Shown one piece after another: positions 8,930 to 18,052 of a stretch of 64,000 nt of DNA. Below the pieces are notes generated by a model. That model searched no databases. It was not told the origin of the DNA and saw nothing but the letters and a program-made list of their open reading frames with translations. Source of the stretch: Cyanobium sp. ATX 6A2 (GTDB lineage Bacteria; Cyanobacteriota; Cyanobacteriia; PCC-6307; Cyanobiaceae). The stretch lies in assembly GCF_024346355.1 (NCBI RefSeq), contig NZ_JAGQCU010000006.1:62001-126000 (forward strand). Reading direction: 5' to 3'. The position numbers were made by a program, and so were the translations under genes. Position 1 is the stretch's first letter, and the number at the start of each line of letters is the position of its first letter.

Positions 8930-10228
8930 GTGGGAGAAGGCTGGCAACTGTTCAAGATCCGCGGCATCCCCCTGCGCATCCATCCCAGCTGGTTCGTGAT
9001 CCTGGCAGTGGCCACCCTGGCCTTCCAGCAGTACTACAGCCTCAACCTGGACGCGGCCGACCTGCCAGCCGGAGGCGGCACGGCCGCGCTCTGGGCCCTG
9101 GGGCTGGCCACGGCCGTGCTCCTGTTCGTGTCCGTGCTGCTGCATGAACTGGGCCATTCGCTGGTGGCCCTCAGCCAGGGGGTGAAGGTGCGCAGCATCA
9201 CCCTGTTCCTGCTCGGCGGTGTGGCCAGCGTGGAGCGGGAATCCAGCACGGCCATCGGCGCCCTGCTGGTGGCGGCGGCGGGGCCGGCGGTGAGCCTGGC
9301 CCTCGGGATCGGCCTGCTGGCCAGCACCCATGCAGCCGCCCACCTCTCGCCACTGCTCGGGGCGATGGTGAGGGAACTGGGCACCCTCAACCTCATCCTG
9401 GCCCTGTTCAACCTGCTGCCCGGACTCCCCCTCGACGGCGGCCTGATCGTCAAGGCGCTGGTGTGGCAGATCAGCGGCAGCCAGCGGCGGGGGGTGGAGG
9501 TGGCCAACGCCAGCGGCCGTCTGCTGGCCTACCTGGCCATCGGCATGGGCACCCTGGTGCTGCTGCGCGGTGGCGGCCTGAGCGGAGCCTGGCTGATCCT
9601 GCTGGGCTGGTTCGGCCTCGGGGCGGTGCGCAATCAGCAGCAACTGCTGAGCCTCCAGAGCGCCCTCACCAGCCTGCAGGTGAAGGATGCGGCCGGCCGC
9701 CGCTTCCGGGTGCTGGAAGCCAGCGACAGCCTGCGCCAGCTCAGCTACGCCCGCATCAAGGAACCGAGCCCGGTGGGCCCGGCCGACTGGCTGTTGGTGT
9801 GCGACCAGGGGCGCTGGCGGGGGCTGATCGACGACACCGCCCTGCAGGACCTGCCGGTGCAGCGCTGGGACCATGACCGGGTGGGCGATCACCTCAAGCC
9901 CCTCGACAGTCTCACTTCGATCACCGATGACGCCCCGCTGTGGCAGGCCGTGCAGCGACTGGAGGACAACAACAGCGACCGCCTGCTGGTGCTGAGTCCG
10001 GCCGGGCTGCCCAGCGGCACCATCGATCGCCCCGGGCTCGGTGAAGCGGTGCTGGGCAAGCTGGGCCTCAAGCTGCCGGCCCCGCTGCTGGAGACGGCCC
10101 GCCGTCACAACACCTACCCCCTGGGCTTGGCCCTGCCGCAGGTGGTGCGCTCCATGCTGGCCTCCGGCGAAGTGCAGGAGGCACCGGCCGCAGGCGACGC
10201 AAGCACAGCGGGTACGACACGCGTCTGA
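8930..10228 (+). CDS. M50-family (site-2-protease-like) membrane metalloprotease with CBS-like C-terminus
   Basis: The 432-residue protein has about six hydrophobic segments in its first 240 residues. The zinc motif HELGHS lies in the third segment near residue 71, and the second-motif LLPGLPLDGG near residue 163. The remaining ~190 residues are soluble and resemble a CBS-type regulatory module. Such S2P homologues cleave membrane-embedded substrates, often releasing transcription or sigma-factor regulators. The start is GTG (GEGWQLFKIRGIPLRIHPSW). The 3' end overlaps the convergent lipoate-ligase-like gene by 115 bp, which is unusually long. Confidence 0.9.
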   Translation: MGEGWQLFKIRGIPLRIHPSWFVILAVATLAFQQYYSLNLDAADLPAGGGTAALWALGLATAVLLFVSVLLHELGHSLVALSQGVKVRSITLFLLGGVASVERESSTAIGALLVAAAGPAVSLALGIGLLASTHAAAHLSPLLGAMVRELGTLNLILALFNLLPGLPLDGGLIVKALVWQISGSQRRGVEVANASGRLLAYLAIGMGTLVLLRGGGLSGAWLILLGWFGLGAVRNQQQLLSLQSALTSLQVKDAAGRRFRVLEASDSLRQLSYARIKEPSPVGPADWLLVCDQGRWRGLIDDTALQDLPVQRWDHDRVGDHLKPLDSLTSITDDAPLWQAVQRLEDNNSDRLLVLSPAGLPSGTIDRPGLGEAVLGKLGLKLPAPLLETARRHNTYPLGLALPQVVRSMLASGEVQEAPAAGDASTAGTTRV

Positions 10229-10950
10229 GCCAGCCCGGCGGCGATGGCCGCCAGCTCGGCGGCGCTGCAGGGCTGCTGGCGCAGGGGCGGCAGGGGTAAC
10301 CAGCGGGCTGCCGCCGCCATCAGCGCGGCTTCGATCTGGGCTTCCCCGCCCGGCAGCGTCGGCCACTCAGGCGGCAGGCTGCCGAACAGCTGCAGCCAGA
10401 GCCCGGGATCGGGAGCCAGCTGAATCGACCCGTGCTGCAACAGGCAGCCCGCCCGCCAGAGCTGGGCGCTGCCGATGCGCTTGCTGCCACTGCCCTGCAC
10501 CAGGTCGGCCGCCGTGGAGGTGGCGAAGCAGCTTGCCGCCGCCAGGGTGGCGGGCTGATCGCCGAACCGCAGGGGCTGGCCGAAGGACTCAAAGGCCACC
10601 TGCAACCAGCGGCAGGCCTGGCGATAGGCCTGGGGGCGGTTCGGAGGAGGGTCTGGCCAGACCAGGGCATAGGCGAGATCACCACCATGCAGCACTGCGG
10701 CACCGCCCGTGGGCCGGCGCACCAGCTCGATGGCGCCCCTGGCGGCCAGCTCCAGCCAATGCGCTGGCAGGCGCCTCTGGTGACGCCCCACCGAAAGGCA
10801 GGGCCGCGGCCAGCGGTAGAGCCGCAGCGCCGGCTGTCCCTGCTCCAGCAGCCAGGCATCGATGGCCATCTGCCAGCTGCCCCCGAGGCAGGCCAGCGGC
10901 AGCACGCGCGTCCAGCTGTGCGGCGGGCCCGCGGGTTGGCCTTCAGCCAT
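10114..10950 (-). CDS. Lipoate-protein ligase A / biotin-lipoyl-ligase-fold family protein
   Basis: This 278-residue protein contains LPLACLGGSWQMAIDAWLLE at the start, RLYRWPRPCLSVGRHQ, the RRPTGGAAVLHGGDLAYAL nucleotide/lipoyl-binding motif near residue 75, and GSKRIGSAQLWRAGCLLQHG with the conserved catalytic Lys region. Members attach lipoate or octanoate to lipoyl domains or are catalytically diverged. The start at ATG 10950 overlaps the stop of the CRR6 gene. The C-terminal ~35 residues, after QTRVVPAVLA, lie antisense to the M50 gene and look unconstrained, so the functional domain probably ends before them. Confidence 0.8.
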   Translation of the reverse strand: MAEGQPAGPPHSWTRVLPLACLGGSWQMAIDAWLLEQGQPALRLYRWPRPCLSVGRHQRRLPAHWLELAARGAIELVRRPTGGAAVLHGGDLAYALVWPDPPPNRPQAYRQACRWLQVAFESFGQPLRFGDQPATLAAASCFATSTAADLVQGSGSKRIGSAQLWRAGCLLQHGSIQLAPDPGLWLQLFGSLPPEWPTLPGGEAQIEAALMAAAARWLPLPPLRQQPCSAAELAAIAAGLAQTRVVPAVLASPAAGASCTSPEASMERTTCGRAKPRG

Positions 10951-11452
10951 CGGGCCCATCGAGCTGCTGCCAGAAACTGGCATCCAGCTCCAGGCCCAGC
11001 ACTGCCGCCATCTGCGCCAGTCCCTGGCGGCAGTTGAGGCCGTTCCCGGCAGACCAGTGATCCAGCAGGTAGAGGCGGTGGGTGAGCCACAGCTCCAGGG
11101 CCTCGGGAGCGAAACGGATGCCTTCGCTGCGGCTGAAGCCATGGGGCAGGAGCATGGCCACATGGCGGGTGAGCTGCCCGCTGCTCCGCTCGATCAGCAA
11201 CGGCAGCCAGGGGTGGTGCGCATCGGCCCGCAGGGTCCAGAGGCGCGGTTCCGGGATCTCGGAGAGTTCGCGGGGATCGTCATCCGCCCGCGGCCAGTCG
11301 TACTGAAGCTCCAGTGTGCCGGCGGCGTTCAGCAGATCAGCCGGTGCCAGGGCGGCCCAGCCGGCCAGGGGGGAGAGATCGAGGCTGCGGATCGCCGCGG
11401 CGGGAACACGCAGGGATCGATCCGCAGAGGACGGGTCGCATTCAGCGGACAC
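10943..11452 (-). CDS. CRR6-family NdhI maturation factor
   Basis: About 169 residues from GTG 11452 (VSAECDPSSADRS); an ATG at 11536 would add 28 residues of doubtful composition. The segment SLDLSPLAGWAALAPADLL and the C-terminal ALELWLTHRLYLLDHW are typical of CRR6, a protein that in plants and Synechocystis assists assembly of the NdhI subunit of the NDH-1 complex. This fits the NDH-1-dependent CO2 uptake genes elsewhere in the window. It overlaps the ligase-like gene by 8 bp and is likely co-transcribed with it. Confidence 0.75.
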   Translation of the reverse strand: MSAECDPSSADRSLRVPAAAIRSLDLSPLAGWAALAPADLLNAAGTLELQYDWPRADDDPRELSEIPEPRLWTLRADAHHPWLPLLIERSSGQLTRHVAMLLPHGFSRSEGIRFAPEALELWLTHRLYLLDHWSAGNGLNCRQGLAQMAAVLGLELDASFWQQLDGPDG

Positions 11453-11620
11453 GGCGGACGGATGGCAAAACGGGAGGAGGGCAGTGCGGGATGGGACCTG
11501 CAGGGACTGGAGACCCAGGCCCTGCCACAGCATCAAGAGCTGTGACAGGGCCGCAGCCGGAGGTGGACCGTAGCGGGGTGGGGCCGAAGAATGGTGCCGG
11601 TCTCCTGTTCATCGCCCCCC

Positions 11621-11725
11621 ATGGTCTCCACCCTCAGCCAGACCCAGATTCTGATCGCCCTGGTGGTCGCTGCCCACGCCGGGGTGCTGGCGGTGCGCCT
11701 GAGCGTCAGCCTGTTCAAGGCCTGA
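11621..11725 (+). CDS. psaM: Photosystem I subunit XII
   Basis: A 34-residue, single-helix protein (begins MVSTLSQTQILIALVVAA, ends RLSVSLFKA). PsaM is a small peripheral membrane subunit that helps hold PSI trimers together. The pattern of a short polar N-terminus, QI-rich helix entry, then RLS-LYK-like end matches psaM, and the length is exactly right. It precedes por, another photosynthesis gene. Recognition relies on a very short sequence, so some doubt remains. Confidence 0.78.
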   Translation: MVSTLSQTQILIALVVAAHAGVLAVRLSVSLFKA

Positions 11726-11808
11726 TCACGCTCCTGCATCAGGCGCGGTCCCCTTGGCAGAGCCGCCCCGGAGCGCTAGAAGCGTGGGGAACTCCGTCTT
11801 CCAGTGCC

Positions 11809-12297
11809 TTGCGGGCCACTCAACGGCGATCCTCCACCGGGGCCCCTGCCTCCCCGGTCCAACCCTGGCCGGCGGGCTCCAGCGAGCCGGCGAGTCCCGC
11901 CCTCACGGCTCGCCCCGCTCTGATTGAAGCCGGGGCCGCCGCCAGTCTCTCCAGCGAGCGCCGCGACCTGATCTGCAGCCTGATCGGTCTCACGGTGAAG
12001 CTGGGGCTGGTGGCGGTGGCGGGCATCAGCCTGGTGCGGCTGGCCGGCGCCTACCAGGAGCGCATGGATCGCCAGGGCGAGCTGGCGGCAGTGCTCCAGC
12101 TCGAGCAGGGCAAGCTGGCCCGGGCGCGGGATCGCTTCGATGCGCTGTTCACCGTGGACGGAGAACAGCGCCTGATCCGCGAGCAGAATCAGTGGATCGC
12201 CCCAGACCGCCTGCGGGTGGTGTGGAAGCAGCCCGCTGTCGAAGCGTCCCCTGCCGTCGCAGCCCAGCCCGTCCAGGATCCCGGCGAGGCGGACTGA
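11809..12297 (+). CDS. Slr1601-like membrane protein (putative cell-division-associated)
   Basis: About 162 residues from a TTG at 11809; the start is uncertain because no ATG is available. The N-terminal ~45 residues are disordered and Ala/Pro/Ser-rich. One transmembrane helix follows (CSLIGLTVKLGLVAVAGISL) and then a coiled segment (LAAVLQLEQGKLARARDRFD). The C-terminal segment LIREQNQWIAPDRLRVVWK is strongly conserved in a cyanobacteria-specific family named after Slr1601, which has been tentatively linked to cell division. Function here is inferred from that family only. Confidence 0.6.
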   Translation: MRATQRRSSTGAPASPVQPWPAGSSEPASPALTARPALIEAGAAASLSSERRDLICSLIGLTVKLGLVAVAGISLVRLAGAYQERMDRQGELAAVLQLEQGKLARARDRFDALFTVDGEQRLIREQNQWIAPDRLRVVWKQPAVEASPAVAAQPVQDPGEAD

Positions 12298-12365
12298 CGG
12301 TCGAGGGGGGGAGGGAGCCAACGTCTTTCTCTGTGTTGAGCGGAGCCCGTTGCAGGCGGAGTTGA

Positions 12366-13400
<1,035 letters not shown>

Positions 13401-13444
13401 ACGCCAGGCGGAGGTCCCAGAGGGATCCGATCAGAGGCTATGGC

Positions 13445-13897
13445 TCAGAGGTGGCGACGGAATCCACTGCCGAAACCACCTCCAAAGCCTCCATCCCGGC
13501 CGTCGTCGCCGTCGTGGGAGTCCTCAGCCTGGCTCAGCTTCCAGACATTGCGGCTGAGGCGGCGGGCGCGCAGGCCACCGCGCTCGACCACCGCGCTGCC
13601 CGGGCGGGCGCCCAGCAGAGCCGTGACCTCAGCGGTGCTCAGGGGCGCGCCCGTCTGAATCGCCAGGCGGGTGAGCTCCAGCCGCTGGCGCAGGGAGGCG
13701 AGATCGGCACTGCCGCCGTCCTCGGCTTCAGTCCAGAACCAGTCGGGGGTGTCGCCGGAACTGCGCAGCCTCTGGAACAGACCGAAGCCGATCAGGGCCA
13801 GGGCCTGTTCAGGCTTGATGCCACGGGCACTGGCCTCGGCAAGCCAGTCGGCCATCGGCGGGAGACCGAAGTCGTGGGGGAGGGTTTGCGTGACCAT
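13445..13897 (-). CDS. Hypothetical protein with Gly/Asp-rich tail
   Basis: This 150-residue protein has a helical N-terminal part (MADWLAEASARGIKPEQALA) and a predicted winged-helix-like middle (LTRLAIQTGAPLSTAEVTAL). The tail is rich in Asp and Gly and ends GGFGGGFGSGFRRHL. I do not recognise the family. The middle segment, about one helix-turn-helix long, and the nearby Arg-rich stretch would suit nucleic-acid binding, but this is speculation. It runs opposite to por and csoS1D and lies between them. Confidence 0.6.
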   Translation of the reverse strand: MVTQTLPHDFGLPPMADWLAEASARGIKPEQALALIGFGLFQRLRSSGDTPDWFWTEAEDGGSADLASLRQRLELTRLAIQTGAPLSTAEVTALLGARPGSAVVERGGLRARRLSRNVWKLSQAEDSHDGDDGRDGGFGGGFGSGFRRHL

Positions 13898-14043
13898 GGT
13901 GCTCCGCCAGCCGCTGCCGCGACGCTACCGGCTATGGCGGCAGGAGCAAGGGGGAAACCAGGTCGGACGGTAAGATCCGCGCCAGGGCAGGTCTGCCCAG
14001 GCACCACTGACTCCGCCCACCCTCGCCCACTGCCACCCTCCAC

Positions 14044-14862
14044 TTGCCTTCGCCCAGCCGTTCACGAGAGGACCTGGCGATCCGGCGGCGCAGGGGCCTG
14101 GAGCGGTCTGGTTCCTCCCTCTCCAGCGGACCCCAGATCACCGGCACCGTGATCGGTGCCCGCAGCGACGGGGCCAGCTGCGTGATCACCACCGACAGCG
14201 AGGGCATCCGGCTGGCGCGGCTGGACAGCCACGTGCAGTCGATCGAGCTGCGCACCTATGTGTTCCTCGATTCGCTCCAGCCCCAGCTGGCCGCCTACAT
14301 GGGCACCGTGAGCCAGGGGTTCCTGCCCATCCCCGGCGACGCCTGCCTGTGGCTGGAGGTGGCGCCGGGGATGGCGGTGCACCGTGTCACCGACATCGCG
14401 CTCAAGGCCAGCACGGTGCGGCTCGGCCAGATGATCGTGGAAAGGGCCTTCGGCTCCCTGGCGCTCTACCACCGCGACCAGAGCAATGTGCTCCACTCGG
14501 GCGATGTGGTGCTCGAGGCGATCGGCAACACGGTGCAGCAGCGCAGCCGCTGCGAGGTGAGCTGGACCGAGATCATCCGGGCGATCACCCCCGACCACGC
14601 CGTGCTGATCAACCGGCAGAACCGCAGGGGCTCGATGATCCAGGCGGGGATGAGCATGTTCATCCTCGAGACCGAGCCGGCCGGCTACGTGCTGATCGCC
14701 GCCAACGAGGCCGAGAAGGCCTCCAACATCACGGTGGTGGATGTGAAGGCGGTGGGTGCCTTCGGCCGACTCACCCTCGCAGGCCGCGAGGGTGACGTGG
14801 AGGAAGCGGCGGCGGCGGCCATGCGAGCCATCCACCACATCAACGCCACCGCCCTGGGCTGA
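14044..14862 (+). CDS. csoS1D: Carboxysome tandem-BMC shell protein CsoS1D
   Basis: The 272-residue protein, start TTG 14044, has a ~40-residue basic N-terminal tail followed by two permuted BMC domains. It is nearly identical in core motifs to Prochlorococcus CsoS1[81 protein letters not shown] and [11 protein letters not shown]. CsoS1D trimers stack into gated pores thought to let RuBP and PGA cross the shell. As in other alpha-cyanobacteria, the gene sits just upstream of the cso operon, separated by rdgB. Confidence 0.96.
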   Translation: MPSPSRSREDLAIRRRRGLERSGSSLSSGPQITGTVIGARSDGASCVITTDSEGIRLARLDSHVQSIELRTYVFLDSLQPQLAAYMGTVSQGFLPIPGDACLWLEVAPGMAVHRVTDIALKASTVRLGQMIVERAFGSLALYHRDQSNVLHSGDVVLEAIGNTVQQRSRCEVSWTEIIRAITPDHAVLINRQNRRGSMIQAGMSMFILETEPAGYVLIAANEAEKASNITVVDVKAVGAFGRLTLAGREGDVEEAAAAAMRAIHHINATALG

Positions 14863-14870
14863 GCCGATGC

Positions 14871-15452
14871 TCAGCCCTCCAAGTGCAGCAGGCGGCGCAG
14901 GCCGGGGGCCAGCTGGCGGGCGGCCTTGCCGCGACTGCCGAGGCGGTTTCTGAGGTGCTGACCCATGCGGGCGTAGCTGCTGCCTGCCGCTCGCACGTGG
15001 AAGATCGGGTCGTAACCGGCGCCGACGCCATCGGGTTCGTGCAGCACCAGTCCATGGCACACCCCTTCCGACTCCAGCACCGTGGTGCCGCCGGGTTCGG
15101 CCAGGGCCATGGCGGTCACGAAGCGGCCGCCGCGGTAGAGCGAATCACCCAGTTCAGCGAGGAGCCGGTGGAGGCGTTCACGGTCGCTGGGGGCGTAGCG
15201 AGCCGAATAAATGCCCGGGGCGCCGCCGAGGGCATCCACCTCCAGGCCGGAGTCGTCGGCCAAGGCCCACTGGCCCGTGAGAGCAGCCACGGTTTCGGCC
15301 TTCAGCCGGGCGTTTTCAGCGTAGGTACGGCCCGTCTCCTCGATCTCCAGGCCCCTGGGCTGCTGACGCACCTGGAGATTCACACCCTCAAACATCGCTC
15401 CCAGCTCGGCCACCTTGTGGGGGTTGCCACTGGCGATGACCAACACCGGCAT
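14871..15452 (-). CDS. rdgB: Non-canonical purine NTP pyrophosphatase (RdgB/HAM1)
   Basis: The 193-residue enzyme hydrolyses dITP/XTP to monophosphates, cleansing the nucleotide pool. Diagnostic motifs are VIASGNPHKVAELGAM at the N-terminus, ADDSGLEVDALGGAPGIYSA near residue 67, and GYDPIFHV. ATG 15452 was chosen because the SGN(P/A)HK motif must lie close to the N-terminus. It lies on the opposite strand between csoS1D and csoS1, its 3' end 8 bp from csoS1D. The same interposition is known in Prochlorococcus. Confidence 0.95.
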   Translation of the reverse strand: MPVLVIASGNPHKVAELGAMFEGVNLQVRQQPRGLEIEETGRTYAENARLKAETVAALTGQWALADDSGLEVDALGGAPGIYSARYAPSDRERLHRLLAELGDSLYRGGRFVTAMALAEPGGTTVLESEGVCHGLVLHEPDGVGAGYDPIFHVRAAGSSYARMGQHLRNRLGSRGKAARQLAPGLRRLLHLEG

Positions 15453-15662
15453 CAGCAACCTGCAACGGAGGCCATTGTGTCTCAGGGCCCACACACGCTG
15501 GCGCCCAAGCATTCGCTAACGATTTGTGTGGCACTGATCGGCTCTGCTTATCAATGACCTCGAAAACGGTGATGGACTTGACAGCTCCCATGGCTTGACG
15601 GGGGGTCACGCCGAGACCGAGGGTTACCTCGACCCCCTCCCCCCCTCCATCCGGAGCAGGAC
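15453..15662 (+). promoter_or_regulatory. Divergent intergenic region that must hold the cso operon promoter
   Basis: The 210 bp between rdgB and csoS1 contain no ORF. The first part (about 15505-15560) is AT-richer than its surroundings and includes TTTGTGTGG and TTATCAATG, the latter a plausible -10 area. I cannot place a start site or a CbbR site with confidence. A GGAGCAGG ribosome-binding sequence precedes the csoS1 ATG at 15663. Confidence 0.5.
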
Positions 15663-15977
15663 ATGGCTAACGAAACCATGGGCATCGCCCTCGGCATGAT
15701 CGAAACCCGCGGTCTGGTGCCGGCCATCGAAGCGGCCGACGCCATGACCAAGGCCGCCGAGGTGCGCCTGATCGCCCGCGAGTTCGTCGGTGGCGGCTAC
15801 GTCACCGTGATGGTACGCGGTGAAACCGGTGCCGTGAACGCCGCGGTGCGCGCCGGCGCCGATGCCTGCGAGCGCGTGGGCGACGGCCTGGTGGCCGCCC
15901 ACATCATTGCCCGTCCTCACCGCGAAGTGGAGCCTGCCCTGGGCAGCAGCGCCGGTTTCGTCGGTTCCAAGGACTGA
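15663..15977 (+). CDS. csoS1A: Carboxysome hexameric shell protein CsoS1
   Basis: The 104-residue single-BMC-domain protein (MGIALGMIETRGLVPAIEAA, FVGGGYVTVMVRGETGAV, ADACERVGDGLVAAHIIARP) forms the hexameric facets of the alpha-carboxysome shell, with a positively charged central pore thought to pass bicarbonate. It is the first gene of the cso operon, as usual in alpha-cyanobacteria. An almost identical BMC domain recurs in CsoS1E at 22.8 kb. Confidence 0.97.
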   Translation: MANETMGIALGMIETRGLVPAIEAADAMTKAAEVRLIAREFVGGGYVTVMVRGETGAVNAAVRAGADACERVGDGLVAAHIIARPHREVEPALGSSAGFVGSKD

Positions 15978-16002
15978 GTCGTCTGAGGCCTGAATCCGCC
16001 GG

Positions 16003-16025
16003 GGCCTGAAACGCCCGTTCAGGCC
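16003..16025 (+). promoter_or_regulatory. Perfect 8-bp hairpin between csoS1 and cbbL
   Basis: GGCCTGAA (16003-16010) and TTCAGGCC (16018-16025) are exact inverted repeats around a 7-nt loop. No T-tract follows, so it is not a typical terminator. It could stabilise or mark mRNA ends between two cistrons with very different copy needs. Confidence 0.6.
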
Positions 16026-16069
16026 AGACCCTCTGTCATTCCCGTTCCCGACCCAATCGCACCATCCCC

Positions 16070-17482
16070 ATGAGCAAGAAGTACGACGCCGGGGTTAAGG
16101 AGTACCGCGACACGTATTGGACTCCTGATTACGTCCCCCTCGACACCGACCTGCTGGCCTGCTTCAAGTGCACCGGCCAGGAAGGTGTGCCCAAGGAAGA
16201 GGTCGCCGCCGCTGTGGCTGCTGAATCCTCCACCGGCACCTGGTCCACTGTGTGGTCCGAGCTCCTCACCGACCTCGACTTCTACAAGGGCCGCTGCTAC
16301 CGCATTGAAGACGTTCCTGGCGACAAGGAAGCCTTCTATGCCTTCATCGCCTACCCCCTCGACCTGTTCGAGGAAGGCTCGATCACCAACGTGCTCACCT
16401 CCCTGGTGGGCAACGTCTTCGGCTTCAAGGCCCTGCGCCACCTGCGCCTGGAGGACATCCGCTTCCCCGTGGCCTTCATCAAGACCTGCATGGGTCCGCC
16501 GAACGGCATTGCCGTCGAGCGCGACCGCATGAACAAGTACGGCCGTCCGCTGCTGGGCTGCACGATCAAGCCAAAGCTCGGCCTGAGCGGCAAGAACTAC
16601 GGCCGGGTTGTGTATGAGTGCCTCCGCGGTGGTCTCGACTTCACCAAGGACGACGAGAACATCAACTCCCAGCCATTCCAGCGCTGGCAGAACCGTTTCG
16701 AGTTCGTGGCCGAAGCCGTGAAGCTGGCTGAACAGGAAACCGGCGAGAAGAAGGGGCACTACCTCAACTGCACCGCCGCCACTCCTGAGGACATGTACGA
16801 GCGGGCCGAGTTCGCCAAGGAACTCGGACAGCCGATCATCATGCATGACTACATCACCGGTGGCTTCACCGCCAACACCGGTCTGGCGAAGTGGTGCCGC
16901 AAGAACGGCATGCTCCTGCACATCCACCGCGCCATGCACGCGGTGATCGACCGCCATCCCAAGCACGGCATCCACTTCCGGGTGCTGGCCAAGTGCCTGC
17001 GCCTCTCCGGCGGCGACCAGCTGCACACCGGCACGGTGGTGGGCAAGCTGGAAGGGGATCGTCAGACCACCCTGGGCTTCATCGATCAGCTGCGCGAGTC
17101 GTTCGTGCCTGAAGACCGCAGCCGCGGCAACTTCTTCGATCAGGACTGGGGCTCGATGCCCGGCGTGTTCGCCGTCGCCTCCGGCGGCATCCACGTGTGG
17201 CACATGCCTGCCCTGGTGGCGATCTTCGGTGACGATTCCGTGCTCCAGTTCGGTGGTGGCACCCACGGCCACCCCTGGGGCTCCGCCGCCGGCGCCGCTG
17301 CCAACCGGGTGGCGCTGGAAGCCTGCGTGAAGGCCCGCAACGCCGGCCGAGAGATCGAGAAGGAGTCACGCGACATCCTCATGGAAGCCGCGAAGCACAG
17401 CCCCGAACTGGCGATCGCCCTCGAAACCTGGAAGGAGATCAAGTTCGAATTCGACACCGTCGACAAGCTCGACGTGCAGTGA
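16070..17482 (+). CDS. cbbL: Form IA ribulose-1,5-bisphosphate carboxylase/oxygenase, large subunit
   Basis: The 470-residue protein fixes CO2 onto RuBP inside the carboxysome. Catalytic Lys167 lies in [14 protein letters not shown] and the carbamylated Lys193 in [11 protein letters not shown]. Loop 6 and the C-terminal motifs are intact. The N-terminus [17 protein letters not shown] is of the proteobacterial-type (Form IA) sequence acquired by alpha-cyanobacteria. It is preceded by a hairpin and followed by another before cbbS. Confidence 0.99.
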   Translation: MSKKYDAGVKEYRDTYWTPDYVPLDTDLLACFKCTGQEGVPKEEVAAAVAAESSTGTWSTVWSELLTDLDFYKGRCYRIEDVPGDKEAFYAFIAYPLDLFEEGSITNVLTSLVGNVFGFKALRHLRLEDIRFPVAFIKTCMGPPNGIAVERDRMNKYGRPLLGCTIKPKLGLSGKNYGRVVYECLRGGLDFTKDDENINSQPFQRWQNRFEFVAEAVKLAEQETGEKKGHYLNCTAATPEDMYERAEFAKELGQPIIMHDYITGGFTANTGLAKWCRKNGMLLHIHRAMHAVIDRHPKHGIHFRVLAKCLRLSGGDQLHTGTVVGKLEGDRQTTLGFIDQLRESFVPEDRSRGNFFDQDWGSMPGVFAVASGGIHVWHMPALVAIFGDDSVLQFGGGTHGHPWGSAAGAAANRVALEACVKARNAGREIEKESRDILMEAAKHSPELAIALETWKEIKFEFDTVDKLDVQ

Positions 17483-17500
17483 TCGCCTGCACCAATGGAA

Positions 17501-17528
17501 CGGGACGACGGCGTTGAGCCTCGTCCCG
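17501..17528 (+). promoter_or_regulatory. Perfect 8-bp hairpin between cbbL and cbbS
   Basis: CGGGACGA (17501-17508) pairs exactly with TCGTCCCG (17521-17528) across a 12-nt loop. It lies 19 bp after the cbbL stop. There is no T-tract. The role may be protection of the cbbL message 3' end. Confidence 0.6.
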
Positions 17529-17584
17529 GCCAGCGGTGATCCACAGACATCCGGCTTCATTCATTCCATTCCTCAAGGATCCCC

Positions 17585-17926
17585 ATGCCCTTCAAGAGCA
17601 CCGTGGGTGACTATCAAACAGTCGCCACCCTGGAGACCTTCGGCTTCCTCCCGCCGATGACCCAGGACGAGATCTACGACCAGATCGCCTACATCATCGC
17701 CCAGGGTTGGACGCCCCTGGTTGAGCACGTTCACCCCAGCCGCTCGATGTCGACCTACTGGTCGTACTGGAAGCTGCCCTTCTTCGGTGAGAAGGATCTC
17801 GGTGTGATCGTGAGTGAGCTGGAGGCCTGCCACCGCGCCTATCCCGACCACCACGTGCGCCTGGTGGGATACGACGCCTACACCCAGAGCCAGGGTTCCT
17901 GCTTCGTGGTGTTCGAAGGCCGCTGA
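17585..17926 (+). CDS. cbbS: Form IA Rubisco small subunit
   Basis: The 113-residue small subunit completes the L8S8 enzyme. Recognisable segments are YQTVATLETFGFLPPMTQDE, IAQGWTPLVEHVHPS, YWKLPFFGEKDLG and HHVRLVGYDAYTQSQGSCFV. It starts at the ATG after AAGGATCCCC and is separated by 126 bp, with two hairpins, from csoS2. Confidence 0.98.
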   Translation: MPFKSTVGDYQTVATLETFGFLPPMTQDEIYDQIAYIIAQGWTPLVEHVHPSRSMSTYWSYWKLPFFGEKDLGVIVSELEACHRAYPDHHVRLVGYDAYTQSQGSCFVVFEGR

Positions 17927-18016
17927 GCCCTCAGAGCTGAGCACTGAAACCAGGGCTCAGGATCTTCACTCCGATCCGCCTCTGATCACTCCGGGTCCCG
18001 GCCTCGGCCGGGACCC
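17924..18016 (+). promoter_or_regulatory. Two hairpins between cbbS and csoS2, one with an 11-bp perfect stem
   Basis: TGAGCCCT, which starts at the cbbS stop codon (17924-17931), pairs with AGGGCTCA (17952-17959). A second hairpin has GGGTCCCGGCC (17993-18003), a TC loop and GGCCGGGACCC (18006-18016), an 11-bp perfect GC-rich stem. No T-run follows. Partial termination or RNA processing here would lower csoS2 and downstream expression relative to Rubisco. Confidence 0.65.
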
Positions 18017-18052
18017 CTCCCCATCCACCAGATCTCCACCAGACGGGCGCCC

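Noticed and set aside
16019-17272. 417-codon frame antisense to cbbL
   Set aside because: Antisense reading of a highly conserved Rubisco gene; His/Val/Gly-rich composition typical of a shadow.
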